Positions 24,879-34,469 of a stretch of 46,575 bases of DNA are shown piece after piece; position 1 is the first letter of the stretch; every line of letters begins with the position of its first letter. The position numbers and the translations under genes are program-made. This DNA is from Nitriliruptoria bacterium (GTDB taxonomy: Bacteria > Actinomycetota > Nitriliruptoria > Euzebyales > Egibacteraceae). The notes beneath the pieces were generated by a model. It saw nothing but the letters and a program-made list of their open reading frames with translations, searched no databases and had not been told where the DNA came from. The stretch spans positions 1 through 46,575 of the forward strand of contig PWER01000185.1 of assembly GCA_003553565.1 (NCBI GenBank), given 5' to 3'.

Positions 24879-25538
24879 TCACGCCGCGTCTGCGCGCACC
24901 CGCAGGTCGGCGATCCCCTCTGCGAACGAGCCGTAGCGCCACAGCGCGCTGCCGGAGACGAACACGTCCGCGCCGGCTGCTGCGGCCCGAGCGATCGTGT
25001 CCGGGCCGATGCCGCCGTCGACCTCCAGCTCGATCGGGGGGTCGGCGCGCTCGATCAGGGCGCGGGCGGCGGCGATCTTCGGCTCCATCGACGCCAGGTA
25101 GGACTGCCCTCCGAAGCCGGGGTTCACCGTCATCACCAGCAGCACCTCGACGAGGTCGAGCAGCGGCTCGGCGGCCGCCAGCGGCGTGCCCGGCGACAGC
25201 GCCACACCGGGCCGCACCCCCTGGGCGCGCAGCTGCTGCAGCGTGGCGTGAGGCTGGCGCAGCGTCTCGGGATGGACCAGCACGACCTCGCAACCGGCCT
25301 CGCCGTAGGCGGGCAGCAGCTCCTCGGGACGGTGGCACATCACGTGCGCCTCGAACCCGCAGGTGGCGTGGGGTCGGCACGCGGCGATCACGTCGGCGCC
25401 GTAGGGGAGGTTGGGCACGAACTGGCCGTCCATGACGTCCCACTGGATGCGGTCGGCGCCGGCCCGGTCCAGCGCGGCGATGTCCTCGCCGAGGCGCGCG
25501 AAGTCGACGGGCAGCGCGGCGGGCACGATGCTGGTCAC
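24879..25538 (-). CDS. rpe: Ribulose-phosphate 3-epimerase
   Basis: 219 residues, the standard size. The TIM-barrel landmarks are [17 protein letters not shown] (metal ligands and catalytic Asp), [30 protein letters not shown] and [13 protein letters not shown] (the second catalytic Asp). It interconverts ribulose-5-phosphate and xylulose-5-phosphate in the pentose phosphate pathway. I choose GTG 25538, since AGAGGTG sits a few bases upstream and the protein then begins [10 protein letters not shown], as the family does; GTG 25547 and an upstream open frame of 34 codons are less likely. It ends 12 bases from the convergent tRNA. Confidence 0.93.
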   Translation of the reverse strand: MTSIVPAALPVDFARLGEDIAALDRAGADRIQWDVMDGQFVPNLPYGADVIAACRPHATCGFEAHVMCHRPEELLPAYGEAGCEVVLVHPETLRQPHATLQQLRAQGVRPGVALSPGTPLAAAEPLLDLVEVLLVMTVNPGFGGQSYLASMEPKIAAARALIERADPPIELEVDGGIGPDTIARAAAAGADVFVSGSALWRYGSFAEGIADLRVRADAA

Positions 25539-25695
25539 GGTGGTCACCTCTGCGTGGTCGCCCGGGGATCGCGGGGCCGTGGTGGCGCGGAGCCCGCCAA
25601 GGCCGGCGGGCTCGGGTGGCGCCGGCGCCGGCGCCCGCATCGCGGGCAGCCTAGCGGGCGCGCGACGGCCGACGTGCCAGCGCCGCCACCGTCGC

Positions 25696-25701
25696 TATCC
25701 T
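25696..25701 (+). promoter_or_regulatory. -10 element (TATCCT) for thrS
   Basis: TATCCT gives a leader of only about 25 bases, holding AAGGAG. That is too short for a T-box riboswitch, so thrS is not T-box controlled here. Confidence 0.45.
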
Positions 25702-25733
25702 CCGCACGACCCAGTCCTGCAAGGAGCGACGGC

Positions 25734-27737
25734 GTGTCACAGGTCACGGTCAAGAGTCCCGACGGCGCGGTGGCCGAGGTCGAGCCCCGGGCCGCCGCAG
25801 CGGATGCGCTGACAGCGCTCGGCGCGCGGCGCGGCCAGGTGGTCGCCGCGCGCGTGGACGGCGTGACGGTGGACCTCGACCGCCCGGTGCCCGATGGCGC
25901 GGTGGTCGAGCCTGTGGCGGCCGACACCGACGAGGGGCGCGCGATCATCCGCCACTCCACCGCCCACGTCATGGCCCAGGCCGTCACCGACCTGTGGCCC
26001 GACGCGAAGTTCGCGATCGGTCCGCCGGTGGCCGACGGGTTCTACTACGACTTCGACGTGGAGCGGCCGTTCACCCCCGATGACCTCGAGCGCATCGAGG
26101 AGCGGATGCGCGAGATCGTCGACGAGGACCAGGCGTTCCGTCGCCGCGAGGTCGAGCCGGAGCAGGCCCGCGAGGAGTTCGCCGAGCAGCCCTACAAGCG
26201 CGAGCTCATCGAGCAGGCGGCCGCCGGGGGAGGGGCGCGCGGCGACGAGACCGCCGACATCGACCCCTCCGGCGAGACCATCTCGATCTACGACAACGTG
26301 CGCCCCGACGGCTCGCGCTGGCCCGACCTGTGCCGCGGTCCGCACGTGCCGACCACGCGCTGGATCCCCGCGTTCGCGTTGCAGCGGGTGGCCGGCGCCT
26401 ACTGGCGGGGCGACGAGAGCCGTCCGATGCTCCAACGCATCTACGGGACCGCCTGGGAGTCGCGCAAGGCGCTCAAGGCGTACCTGCAGCGCCTCGAGGA
26501 GGCGCGCAAGCGCGACCACCGCAAGCTCGGCCGGGAGCTGGACCTCGTCAGCTTCCCCGAGGAGCTCGGGCCGGGGCTGGAGGTGTGGCACCCCAAGGGC
26601 GCTCGGGTGCGCCAGCTCATGGAGGACTACGCGCGCAGCCGCCACGACGCGGCGGGCTACGAGCCGGTGTTCACCCCGCACGTGGGCCGCGGCGAGCTGT
26701 GGGAGACCTCGGGGCACCTCGACTTCTACGCCGACAGCATGTACCCGGCCATGACCTTCGAGGACGAGGGCGCCAGCTACTACGCCAAGCCGATGAACTG
26801 CCCGTTCCACGTGCTGGTGTTCCGCTCGCGGACCCGCAGCTACCGGGAGCTGCCGCTGCGGCTGTTCGAGCTCGGCACCGTCTACCGCTACGAGCGCTCG
26901 GGCACCATCCACGGCCTGATGCGCTCGCGTGGGCTGACCCAGGACGATAGTCACCTGTTCTGCACCCCCGAGCAGATCAGCGACGAGATCGGCGGCGTCA
27001 TCGACTTCACCCGCCGCCTCTACCGCGACTTCGGGCTCGGCGAGCCCACCCGCGTCGGGCTGTCGACCCGCCCCGAGAAGGCCGCCACCGTCGGCACCGA
27101 CGAGGGCTGGGATCACGCCGAGGCCAGCCTGCGCGCCGCGCTGGACGCCTCGGGCCTGCCCTATGAGGTCGACGAGGGCGAGGGCGCCTTCTACGGCCCC
27201 AAGATCGATATGCACGTCACCGACGCGATCGGGCGCGAGTGGCAGCTGACCACCATCCAGCTGGACTTCAACCTGCCCGAGCGCTTCGACCTGACCTACG
27301 CGGGCCCCGATGGCACCGAGCACCGGCCGATCATGATCCACCGCGCGGTGTTCGGCTCGCTCGGGCGCTTCTTCGGGGTGCTGACCGAGCACTTCGCCGG
27401 CGCGTTCCCGACGTGGCTGGCGCCGGTGCAGGCGGTCGTCGTGCCGATCGCCGACCGCCACCACGACTACGCCCACAGCGTCGGCGCAGCGCTGCGTGGC
27501 CGCGGGCAGCGCGTCGAGGTGGACACCAGCGACGACACGATGGGCGCCAAGATCCGCAAGCACCAGCTCGCCAAGGTCCCCTTCCAGCTGATCGTGGGCG
27601 ACGAGGAGGCGCAGGCCGGCACCGTGGCGGTGCGCCCGCGGCGAGGCGAGCAGCGCAAGGACGTGGCGCTGGAGGCCTTCGCCGACGAGGTCGACGCGCT
27701 GGTGGAGGCGATGGGCGCCGACGAGCAGGCCGGCTAG
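25734..27737 (+). CDS. thrS: Threonyl-tRNA synthetase
   Basis: 667 residues. Domains in order: an N-terminal TGS domain (1-60), a threonyl/alanyl-tRNA editing domain (about 75-225, with RHSTAHVMAQAV and DLCRGPHVP), the class II catalytic core (about 250-540), and an anticodon-binding domain (about 545-650). The core has YAKPMNCPFHVLVF with zinc ligands and RSRGLTQDDSHLFC. The editing histidines and the zinc cysteine are both present, so it charges and proofreads tRNA-Thr. GTG 25734 has AAGGAG at 25721-25726. It heads the thrS-HIT-phosphatidyltransferase group, an order shared with Mycobacterium. Its stop abuts the next start. Confidence 0.97.
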   Translation: MSQVTVKSPDGAVAEVEPRAAAADALTALGARRGQVVAARVDGVTVDLDRPVPDGAVVEPVAADTDEGRAIIRHSTAHVMAQAVTDLWPDAKFAIGPPVADGFYYDFDVERPFTPDDLERIEERMREIVDEDQAFRRREVEPEQAREEFAEQPYKRELIEQAAAGGGARGDETADIDPSGETISIYDNVRPDGSRWPDLCRGPHVPTTRWIPAFALQRVAGAYWRGDESRPMLQRIYGTAWESRKALKAYLQRLEEARKRDHRKLGRELDLVSFPEELGPGLEVWHPKGARVRQLMEDYARSRHDAAGYEPVFTPHVGRGELWETSGHLDFYADSMYPAMTFEDEGASYYAKPMNCPFHVLVFRSRTRSYRELPLRLFELGTVYRYERSGTIHGLMRSRGLTQDDSHLFCTPEQISDEIGGVIDFTRRLYRDFGLGEPTRVGLSTRPEKAATVGTDEGWDHAEASLRAALDASGLPYEVDEGEGAFYGPKIDMHVTDAIGREWQLTTIQLDFNLPERFDLTYAGPDGTEHRPIMIHRAVFGSLGRFFGVLTEHFAGAFPTWLAPVQAVVVPIADRHHDYAHSVGAALRGRGQRVEVDTSDDTMGAKIRKHQLAKVPFQLIVGDEEAQAGTVAVRPRRGEQRKDVALEAFADEVDALVEAMGADEQAG

Positions 27738-28298
27738 GTGGTCTCGCAGCACCCCGATCGCGACCCGGAGCCGGCCGACGCCGAGGTCGGTCGCCTCGAC
27801 GGGCTCGGGCGCCTGTGGACGCCGTGGCGCATGGCGTACATCAAGCGCGACGACGAGCCCATCGAGGGCTGCCCGTTCTGCGTGCTGCCCGCGCGCGGCC
27901 CCGAGCGCGACGCCGAGTCGCTGATCCTGCACCGCGGCGAGCGCTGCTACGCGATCCTCAACGCCTATCCCTACAACCCCGGGCACCTGATGGCGGTGCC
28001 GTTCCGCCACGTCGGCTCCTTCGTGGAGCTGGAGCGCGCCGAGCTCCACGAGATGGCCGAGCTGTGCCAGCGCGCCGTGCGCGCCCTGCAGGCGACCTCC
28101 GGGCCGCCCGCTTGCAACATCGGCATCAACGACGGCAAGATCGCTGGCGCGGGGATCGCCGACCACATCCATCAGCACGTGGTGCCCCGCTGGGGCGGCG
28201 ACACCAACTTCATGCCGGTCATCGGCCAGACGCGGGTGCTGCCCCAGCTGCTCAGCGAGGCCTACCGCGCGCTCGCCCCCGCCTTCGCCGAGGCGTGA
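27738..28298 (+). CDS. HIT-family hydrolase / AP4A phosphorylase-like
   Basis: 186 residues. CPFC near residue 45 is a zinc pair. NIGINDGKIAGAGIADHIHQHVVPRW includes the histidine triad H143-X-H145-X-H147. The Mycobacterium homologue in the same place (between thrS and pgsA) is an AP4A phosphorylase, so a role in removing diadenosine tetraphosphate, a by-product of aminoacyl-tRNA synthetases, is likely. GTG 27738 follows the thrS stop without a gap and lacks a ribosome site, so it relies on translational coupling with thrS. Confidence 0.92.
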   Translation: MVSQHPDRDPEPADAEVGRLDGLGRLWTPWRMAYIKRDDEPIEGCPFCVLPARGPERDAESLILHRGERCYAILNAYPYNPGHLMAVPFRHVGSFVELERAELHEMAELCQRAVRALQATSGPPACNIGINDGKIAGAGIADHIHQHVVPRWGGDTNFMPVIGQTRVLPQLLSEAYRALAPAFAEA

Positions 28299-28320
28299 CG
28301 GTCCCCGCCGGTCGCCCGCC

Positions 28321-28929
28321 ATGGCCCTCTCGTCGCGCCTGCGCCACACCACCGACCGGCTGGTCCGGCCGCTGGCCGCTGGGTTGGCACGCCTCGGCGT
28401 GACCCCCAACGCGCTGACCGTGGCCGGTGCGGTGGTGGTGCTCGCCGGCTCGGCGGCGGTGGTGGCCGGCGAGCCGCGCCTGGGCGGCGTGGTCATCCTG
28501 GCGGGAGCCTCCCTCGACGCCCTGGACGGGGCGCTGGCACGCCACACCGACAGCGCCAGCCCGCTCGGCGCGTTCCTGGACAGCGCCACCGACCGGATCG
28601 CCGATGCGGCGATGCTCGGCGCCGTCGCCTGGCTCGTGGCCGACGCGCCCCTGCTGCTCGGCGCGGCGCTGGCAGCCCTGTCGCTGGCGCTGGTCACCTC
28701 CTACCTGCGCGCCAAGGCGGAGTCGCTGGGCTGGCGCGCCTCGGCGGGGGTGGTGGAGCGCACCGAGCGGGTGGTCCTGGTGGCAGCGGGCCTGATCGTG
28801 CCGGCGGTGCTGCCGCTGGCGCTGGCGGTGCTGGTGGCCGGCGGGCTGCTGACCGTTGTCATGCGCCTGGTGGTCGTGGTCCGCCAGGCCCGCGCGCCTG
28901 ACGGCGCGTCGGGAGCCGGACGGGCGTGA
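28321..28929 (+). CDS. CDP-alcohol phosphatidyltransferase (phosphatidylinositol-phosphate-synthase-like)
   Basis: 202 residues, mostly hydrophobic with about six membrane helices. The full CDP-alcohol motif is present: D66, D69-G70, A73-R74, G83, D87 and D91, matching D-X2-D-G-X2-A-R-X8-G-X3-D-X3-D. In Mycobacterium the gene at this position is pgsA1, the phosphatidylinositol-phosphate synthase; here the same job is likely but the alcohol substrate is not proven. The acyltransferase and mannosyltransferase genes that follow pgsA1 there are absent. It starts 22 bases after the HIT gene with no strong ribosome site. Confidence 0.88.
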   Translation: MALSSRLRHTTDRLVRPLAAGLARLGVTPNALTVAGAVVVLAGSAAVVAGEPRLGGVVILAGASLDALDGALARHTDSASPLGAFLDSATDRIADAAMLGAVAWLVADAPLLLGAALAALSLALVTSYLRAKAESLGWRASAGVVERTERVVLVAAGLIVPAVLPLALAVLVAGGLLTVVMRLVVVVRQARAPDGASGAGRA

Positions 28930-29197
28930 GCCGGCTGGGCGGTGCCCCCGGCTGGGCGGTGCCCCCGGCGCCAGGCGGCTCCCCGCGCCTGTCCGCGCCC
29001 GCGCGTCGGCGCGAGCTGCCAGGCAGACGCTTGGCTGTGTGCGCGGCGGGACGACGGGGCCTGCGTGGCCGACGCGGAGCGAAGTCCTAGACTCACGCGC
29101 TGTCACGGTGGAGGCGCCGCCTCGTGGGCTGCGGCGCGTCGGCGGGTGACCGCTGCGCCGCGCCCGCGCCGGCGACGCGACGGCGGAGGAGGCGAAG
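28930..29197. other. 268-base gap between the phosphatidyltransferase and the DUF3048 lipoprotein
   Basis: It holds a 17-base direct duplication (28933-28949 and 28950-28966, unit GGCTGGGCGGTGCCCCC) straight after the phosphatidyltransferase gene, and a TAGACT -10-like hexamer at 29088-29093. I see no gene. In other actinobacteria this junction carries lipid acyltransferase and mannosyltransferase genes. Confidence 0.5.
29088..29093 (+). promoter_or_regulatory. Candidate -10 (TAGACT) for the DUF3048 lipoprotein gene
   Basis: TAGACT fits TAnnnT and would give a leader of about 100 bases that ends in the very strong site GGAGGAGG (29186-29192). Confidence 0.35.
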
Positions 29198-30301
29198 GTG
29201 CGCCGGGCAGGCGTGATGGTGTCGGCGCTGCTGCTGGTGGCCCTGGCAGCGTGCGGTGGCGAGGAGGAGCCCGAGGCGGCTCCCGACCCGCCCCCCGACA
29301 CCGCCGAGGACGACGAGGCCGGCCAGGACGAGGAGGACCCCGCCGCGGGTGACGGCGGCGAGGGGGACGGCGAGGACGGCAGCTCCCACCGGACCCTCGA
29401 GCAGAGCGATGACGACGAGCCCGACGGTCCCCCGCTGCCGCTGACCGGTGAGCCCTCGACCGATCAGCAGGATCTCGAGGATCCCGTCGTGGCGGTCAAG
29501 GTCGACAACCATCCCAGCGCGCGTCCCCCGGTGGGGCTCGAGGACGCTGACGTGATCCTGACCCAGCAGGTCGAGCACGGGCTCACGCGGCTGCTGGCGC
29601 TCCATCACGCCGAGGTCCCCGAGCGCATCGGCCCGGTGCGCTCGGCCCGCCGGGTCGAGGCCGAGCTCGTGCCGCCGTTCGGCGCCGCGCTGGCCATCTC
29701 CGGGGCGCAGCAGCACATCCTCGAGGAGCTGCGCCAAGCGGGGCTGCGGCTCTACGTCGATGGCGCGCGCGGCGCCTGGGAGCGCGACCCGCAGCGCCCC
29801 GCTCCCCACGACCTGTTCGTGGCCGGTGACTCGGTCCGCGTCGACGCGCGTGAGGCCGGGCTCACCGCCCCCGAGGCGCCGTGGCGCCACGACGAGCAGG
29901 AGCCGCAGGGAGCCCGCGAGGTGGCCGGCGCCGACCTCACCTATCCCGGGGGCAGCTCGACGGTGTCGTGGCGGTGGGACGCCGACGAGGAGCGCTGGCT
30001 GCGCAGCCAGAACGGCTCGCCGCACGGCGCTGCGAGCGGCGAGCGCCTCGGGGCCGACAACGTGCTGCTGGTGCGCGTGGCCCCCACCGGCGTCGAGGAG
30101 CGCCCCTTCGAGGTGCAGGGCAGCGGGGAGCTGACCGTGCTGCGCGACGGCGTCGCCGTCGAGGGCACCTGGGAGAAGCCCGGCCCGGCAGCGCCGCACG
30201 CCTGGCGTGACGCCGACGGCGAGCAGCTGCCGCTGGCCCCGGGCACCACCTGGATCGAGCTGGTGGGCACCGATGGGAGCGTCGCGGTCGACGACGCCTG
30301 A
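29198..30301 (+). CDS. DUF3048 (YerB-like) lipoprotein
   Basis: 367 residues. The lipoprotein signal ends LVALAAC with the lipid-modified cysteine at C19. An acidic, Gly/Asp/Glu-rich linker of about 65 residues follows. The DUF3048 domain then starts with VAVKVDNHPSARPPVGL and continues DADVILTQQVEHGLTRLLAL and RIGPVRSARR. The protein is anchored outside the membrane; its function is not established (B. subtilis YerB is the family reference). GTG 29198 has GGAGGAGG 5 bases upstream. It sits between phospholipid and vitamin B6 genes and has its own promoter candidate. Confidence 0.88.
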   Translation: MRRAGVMVSALLLVALAACGGEEEPEAAPDPPPDTAEDDEAGQDEEDPAAGDGGEGDGEDGSSHRTLEQSDDDEPDGPPLPLTGEPSTDQQDLEDPVVAVKVDNHPSARPPVGLEDADVILTQQVEHGLTRLLALHHAEVPERIGPVRSARRVEAELVPPFGAALAISGAQQHILEELRQAGLRLYVDGARGAWERDPQRPAPHDLFVAGDSVRVDAREAGLTAPEAPWRHDEQEPQGAREVAGADLTYPGGSSTVSWRWDADEERWLRSQNGSPHGAASGERLGADNVLLVRVAPTGVEERPFEVQGSGELTVLRDGVAVEGTWEKPGPAAPHAWRDADGEQLPLAPGTTWIELVGTDGSVAVDDA

Positions 30302-30418
30302 CAGCGCCTGACAGCGCCTGCCGGCACCCGCACGGCGCCTGATGGCGCCCCCGCCCGCTCGGTGCGCAGCCAGTGCCATCGGTCCGCGCGCCCAGGGGAC
30401 GCAGGGCCCAGTGAGGGG

Positions 30419-30424
30419 TACCCT
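30419..30424 (+). promoter_or_regulatory. Candidate -10 (TACCCT) for pdxS
   Basis: TACCCT gives a leader of about 22 bases with CGGAGGA at 30441-30447 before the GTG. Confidence 0.4.
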
Positions 30425-30452
30425 CGCCCTAGCAGCCGAACGGAGGACCCTC

Positions 30453-31382
30453 GTGAGCGACCAGACCCCATCCCAGCCCGCCACGGCACCGGGTGCCGCG
30501 CCCCAGGTGGGGACCGACCGCGTCAAGCGCGGCTTCGCCGACATGCTCAAGGGCGGGGTCATCATGGACGTGGTGGACCCCGAGCAGGCGCGCATCGCCG
30601 AGGAGGCCGGCGCGGTCGCGGTGATGGCGCTGGAGCGCGTGCCGGCCGACATCCGCGCGCACGGCGGCGTGGCCCGCATGAGCGATCCCGAGGTGATCGA
30701 GGCCATCCAGGCGGCGGTGTCGATCCCGGTGATGGCCAAGGCGCGCATCGGCCACGCCGTCGAGGCGCAGGTCCTGCAGTCCCTGGGCGTGGACTACATC
30801 GACGAGTCCGAGGTCCTGACCCCGGCCGACGAGGCCCACCACATCGACAAGCAGCCCTTCACGGTGCCGTTCGTGTGCGGGGCCACCAACCTCGGCGAGG
30901 CGCTGCGCCGCATCGGCGAGGGCGCGGCCATGATCCGCTCCAAGGGCGAGGCCGGCACCGGTGATGTCGTCGAGGCCACCCGCCACATGCGCGCGATCGC
31001 CGGCGAGATCCGGCGCCTGACCACCCTTGCGCCCGAGGAGCGCTACGCGGCGGCCAAGGAGCTGCGCGCACCGGTCGACCTCGTCGAGGAGGTCGCCGAG
31101 ACCGGCCGCCTGCCGGTGGTGCTGTTCACCGCCGGCGGCGTGGCCACGCCCGCCGACGCCGCGTTCATGATGCAGCTGGGCGCCGACGGCGTGTTCGTGG
31201 GCTCGGGGATCTTCAAGTCCGGCGATCCGGCCAAGCGCGCCCGCGCCATCGTCGAGGCCACCACCTTCGCCTGGGACCCGCAGGTGGTCGCCAAGGTGAG
31301 CCGTGGCCTGGGCGAGGCGATGGTGGGCTCTGGGATCCACACCCTCGAGTCGTCCGAGCGCCTCGCCGGCCGCGGCTGGTAG
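30453..31382 (+). CDS. pdxS: PdxS, PLP synthase subunit
   Basis: 309 residues. Nearly every motif of this highly conserved enzyme is visible: [49 protein letters not shown] (catalytic Lys), [13 protein letters not shown], and [19 protein letters not shown] plus [12 protein letters not shown] near the end. It builds pyridoxal 5'-phosphate from ribose-5-phosphate, glyceraldehyde-3-phosphate and ammonia supplied by PdxT, whose gene follows. GTG 30453 is set by CGGAGGA; upstream frame is intergenic. A short variable N-terminal extension of about 20 residues precedes the conserved part. Confidence 0.97.
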   Translation: MSDQTPSQPATAPGAAPQVGTDRVKRGFADMLKGGVIMDVVDPEQARIAEEAGAVAVMALERVPADIRAHGGVARMSDPEVIEAIQAAVSIPVMAKARIGHAVEAQVLQSLGVDYIDESEVLTPADEAHHIDKQPFTVPFVCGATNLGEALRRIGEGAAMIRSKGEAGTGDVVEATRHMRAIAGEIRRLTTLAPEERYAAAKELRAPVDLVEEVAETGRLPVVLFTAGGVATPADAAFMMQLGADGVFVGSGIFKSGDPAKRARAIVEATTFAWDPQVVAKVSRGLGEAMVGSGIHTLESSERLAGRGW

Positions 31383-31419
31383 CGCGGCCACGATCCGCAG
31401 CGCACCGAAGGGCAGCGCG

Positions 31420-32142
31420 ATGCGCGCCACCCGCGTCCCCGGCGAGGCCCTCGCGCGCGGCCACCAGGCCACCCGCGAGGCTGCGCGCCCCGCGGGCCCG
31501 CAGCCTGCAGCCCACGACCCCGAGGCGGAGGGCCCGCCCCCAACCGTGGGCGTCCTCGCGCTGCAGGGCGACGTGCTGGAGCACCTGCGGCTGCTGGAGG
31601 CAGCCGGCGCGCACGCGGTGCCGGTCGCGCGCACCGACGAGCTGGCTGCCGTCGACGGGCTGCTGCTGCCCGGCGGGGAGTCCACCACGATCGGACGGCT
31701 GCTGGAGCTGTTCGGCCTGCGCGCCCCGCTGCAGGAGCGCCTGGCGGCCGGGATGCCGGCCTTCGGGACCTGTGCTGGGGCCATCCTGCTCGGGCGCGCC
31801 ACGACGCTGGACGACGGCACCCCGAGCCCGCAGCCGCTGCTGGGCGCGCTGGATGTGGTCACGCGCCGCAACGCCTTCGGCCGTCAGGTCGCGAGCTTCG
31901 AGGCCGACCTCGACGTCGGCGAGCTCGACGGCGCCGCGCTGCACGCGGTGTTCATCCGCGCCCCCTGGTTCGAGCAGCTCGGACCCGCAGTGCACCCGCT
32001 GGCGCACGTGCCCACCTCGCAGGGCGAGCAGGCGGTCGTGGTGCGTCAGGGCCGGATCCTGGCCTCGGCGTTCCACCCCGAGCTGACCGGCGACGCGCGC
32101 CTGCACCAGCGGTTCGTCGCCCTGGTGCGTCAGCCGGCCTGA
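31420..32142 (+). CDS. pdxT: PdxT, glutaminase subunit of PLP synthase
   Basis: 240 residues from the ATG at 31420. The conserved protein starts VGVLALQGDVLEHL (about residue 43), followed by LLLPGGESTTIGRLLELFG, FGTCAGAILL with nucleophile C118, and AFHPELTGDARLH, which completes the Cys-His-Glu triad. It releases ammonia from glutamine and channels it to PdxS. The first 42 residues are low-complexity and not family-like. GTG 31546 would give the usual length, but its GGAGGG is 13 bases away, whereas ATG 31420 has GAAGGG 7 bases upstream. Start therefore uncertain. Confidence 0.92.
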   Translation: MRATRVPGEALARGHQATREAARPAGPQPAAHDPEAEGPPPTVGVLALQGDVLEHLRLLEAAGAHAVPVARTDELAAVDGLLLPGGESTTIGRLLELFGLRAPLQERLAAGMPAFGTCAGAILLGRATTLDDGTPSPQPLLGALDVVTRRNAFGRQVASFEADLDVGELDGAALHAVFIRAPWFEQLGPAVHPLAHVPTSQGEQAVVVRQGRILASAFHPELTGDARLHQRFVALVRQPA

Positions 32143-32213
32143 CACCGACCCTCGGGCGTCCGCGCGGCGACGCGTGGCCCCGCGGGCGCGACCAGCGCGC
32201 TCCCGCGACCTCC

Positions 32214-32219
32214 TACAGT
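32214..32219 (+). promoter_or_regulatory. Candidate -10 (TACAGT) for yebC
   Basis: TACAGT fits TAnnnT and lies 66 bases upstream of the yebC start. Confidence 0.35.
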
Positions 32220-32285
32220 GGGCCCTCGCCCAGAGCCAACCCGCCGTGCCCCGCCGCCGGCGGCCGCAGCGTCACGGAGGTCGGG

Positions 32286-33038
<753 letters not shown>

Positions 33039-33123
33039 CCGCGCTGATCGCTGCCACCGCGCCGGCGCCCGAGGGCGCACACCCCCGCCGCGCCGCCTGC
33101 GCGGAGCGGCGGCTCGCACCTGC

Positions 33124-33129
33124 TATGGT
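33124..33129 (+). promoter_or_regulatory. Candidate -10 (TATGGT) for the ruvCAB operon
   Basis: TATGGT, the same hexamer as before the osmoprotectant operon, lies 129 bases upstream of ruvC in the 219-base yebC-ruvC gap. Confidence 0.35.
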
Positions 33130-33257
33130 CCCCCGCGAACAGCCGTTCGTGACCGCGGCATCGTGACAGAGGCCGCGGTCGCGGGTTGACGACGGCGGCG
33201 TCGCGGCAGCGGCCACGACGCCGCGGACGATGGCGTCGAGGCGACAGGAGCGCAGCG

Positions 33258-33854
33258 GTGACCCAGGTGCGCCCCGACGATGCCCAGGTGGTCCTCGGCG
33301 TCGATCCCGGCCTGGCCCGCTGCGGGGTCGCGGTGATCGAGGGGCCCGCGCGCAGCGTGCGGGCGCGGACCGCAGGCGTGCTGCGGACCTCGAGCGCCGC
33401 GGCAGTGCCCGAGCGGCTCGCGCAGCTGCACACCGAGCTCGGCGAGCTGCTGGCGACCCACCGCCCCGCCGTGGTGGCCGTGGAGAAGGTGCTGTTCAAC
33501 GCCAACGTCACCAACGCCATCAGCGTCGGCCAGGCAGCGGGGGTGGTGCTCCTGGCCGCCGCCCAGGCCGGGATCACCGTCGTGGAGTACAGCCCCTCGC
33601 AGGTCAAGGCCACCGTGACGGGCACCGGCGACGCCGACAAGCGCCAGGTCGGCTTCATGGTGGCGGCAGCGCTCGGGCGCGCGCAGCCGGTGCGCCCCGC
33701 CGACGCCGCCGACGCCCTGGCGCTGGCGCTGTGCCACCTGCAGCGCGCCAGCGCCGACCCGACCGCCGGCGGCATCGCCCCGCGCCTGGCCGAGGCCATG
33801 GCCCGCGGGGGCGCGGGCGCGCCCGTGGTGCGCCCGGGGGAGGACCGGCGATGA
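33258..33854 (+). CDS. ruvC: RuvC, Holliday junction endonuclease
   Basis: 198 residues. The acidic catalytic residues appear in LGVDPGLARCG, VVAVEKVLFNANV and PADAADALALALCH. The region EYSPSQVKATVTGTGDADKRQV is also RuvC-typical. It cuts four-way junctions after RuvAB branch migration. GTG 33258 has ACAGGAG (33244-33250) with a 7-base spacer; the open frame continues 24 codons upstream without homology. The stop overlaps the ruvA start by 4 bases (ATGA). The last about 25 residues are an Ala/Gly/Arg tail beyond the enzyme core. Confidence 0.95.
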   Translation: MTQVRPDDAQVVLGVDPGLARCGVAVIEGPARSVRARTAGVLRTSSAAAVPERLAQLHTELGELLATHRPAVVAVEKVLFNANVTNAISVGQAAGVVLLAAAQAGITVVEYSPSQVKATVTGTGDADKRQVGFMVAAALGRAQPVRPADAADALALALCHLQRASADPTAGGIAPRLAEAMARGGAGAPVVRPGEDRR

Positions 33855-34453
33855 TCGCCCACGTGCGCGGCACCGTGGCCTCCGCGGCGCTCGACCACGT
33901 GGTCGTCGACGTGGGCGGCGTCGGCCTGGCGGTGCGCACCCCGCCCAGCATCGGCGCCCAGGAGGGCCAGGCGCTCACCCTGCACACCCACTTGGCCGTC
34001 ACCGACGATGCGCTGACCCTCTACGGGTTCGCTGCCCCCGCTGACCGCGACCTGTTCCTCGCGCTGATCGGCGTCAGCGGCGTCGGGCCCAAGCTCGCCC
34101 TGGCTGCCATCGGCGCCCTGGGGGCCGACCGCCTCCGGGCGGCGGTCAGCGTCGAGGACCTCGCAGCCCTGACCGCGGTGCCGGGCATCGGCCGCAAGAG
34201 CGCCCAGCGCATCGTGCTGGAGCTGCGCGAGCAGCTCGGCCCCGTCGAGGTGGCCCCCGCCGAGGGCGCCACCGCCGTCCCCGACGCCCGCACCGAGGTC
34301 CATCAGGCCCTGGTCGGCCTCGGCTACGCTGCGACCGAGGCGCAGCGTGCGCTGGAGGCCCTGGCGCAGGAGCAGGCCGATGGCGCCCGCGAGGGCACCG
34401 AGGACCCCGAGGCGCTGCTGCGCGCCGCGCTGCGCCAGCTCGCCAGCACCTGA
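33851..34453 (+). CDS. ruvA: RuvA, Holliday junction DNA-binding subunit
   Basis: 200 residues. The OB-fold N-terminus ([23 protein letters not shown]) is followed by two helix-hairpin-helix motifs ([19 protein letters not shown] and [21 protein letters not shown]) and a C-terminal three-helix domain ([16 protein letters not shown]) that contacts RuvB. It clamps the junction as a tetramer. ATG overlaps the ruvC stop by 4 bases, with GGAGGA upstream. ruvB follows after 16 bases. Confidence 0.96.
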   Translation: MIAHVRGTVASAALDHVVVDVGGVGLAVRTPPSIGAQEGQALTLHTHLAVTDDALTLYGFAAPADRDLFLALIGVSGVGPKLALAAIGALGADRLRAAVSVEDLAALTAVPGIGRKSAQRIVLELREQLGPVEVAPAEGATAVPDARTEVHQALVGLGYAATEAQRALEALAQEQADGAREGTEDPEALLRAALRQLAST

Positions 34454-34469
34454 CCCGGATGAGCCCGCC

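Noticed and set aside
25702-25733. T-box leader for thrS
   Set aside because: The predicted leader is about 25 bases, too short for a T-box.
25737-28697. 986-codon antisense open frame over thrS, HIT and the phosphatidyltransferase gene
   Set aside because: Spans three well-conserved sense genes, with no recognisable domain; an effect of very high GC.
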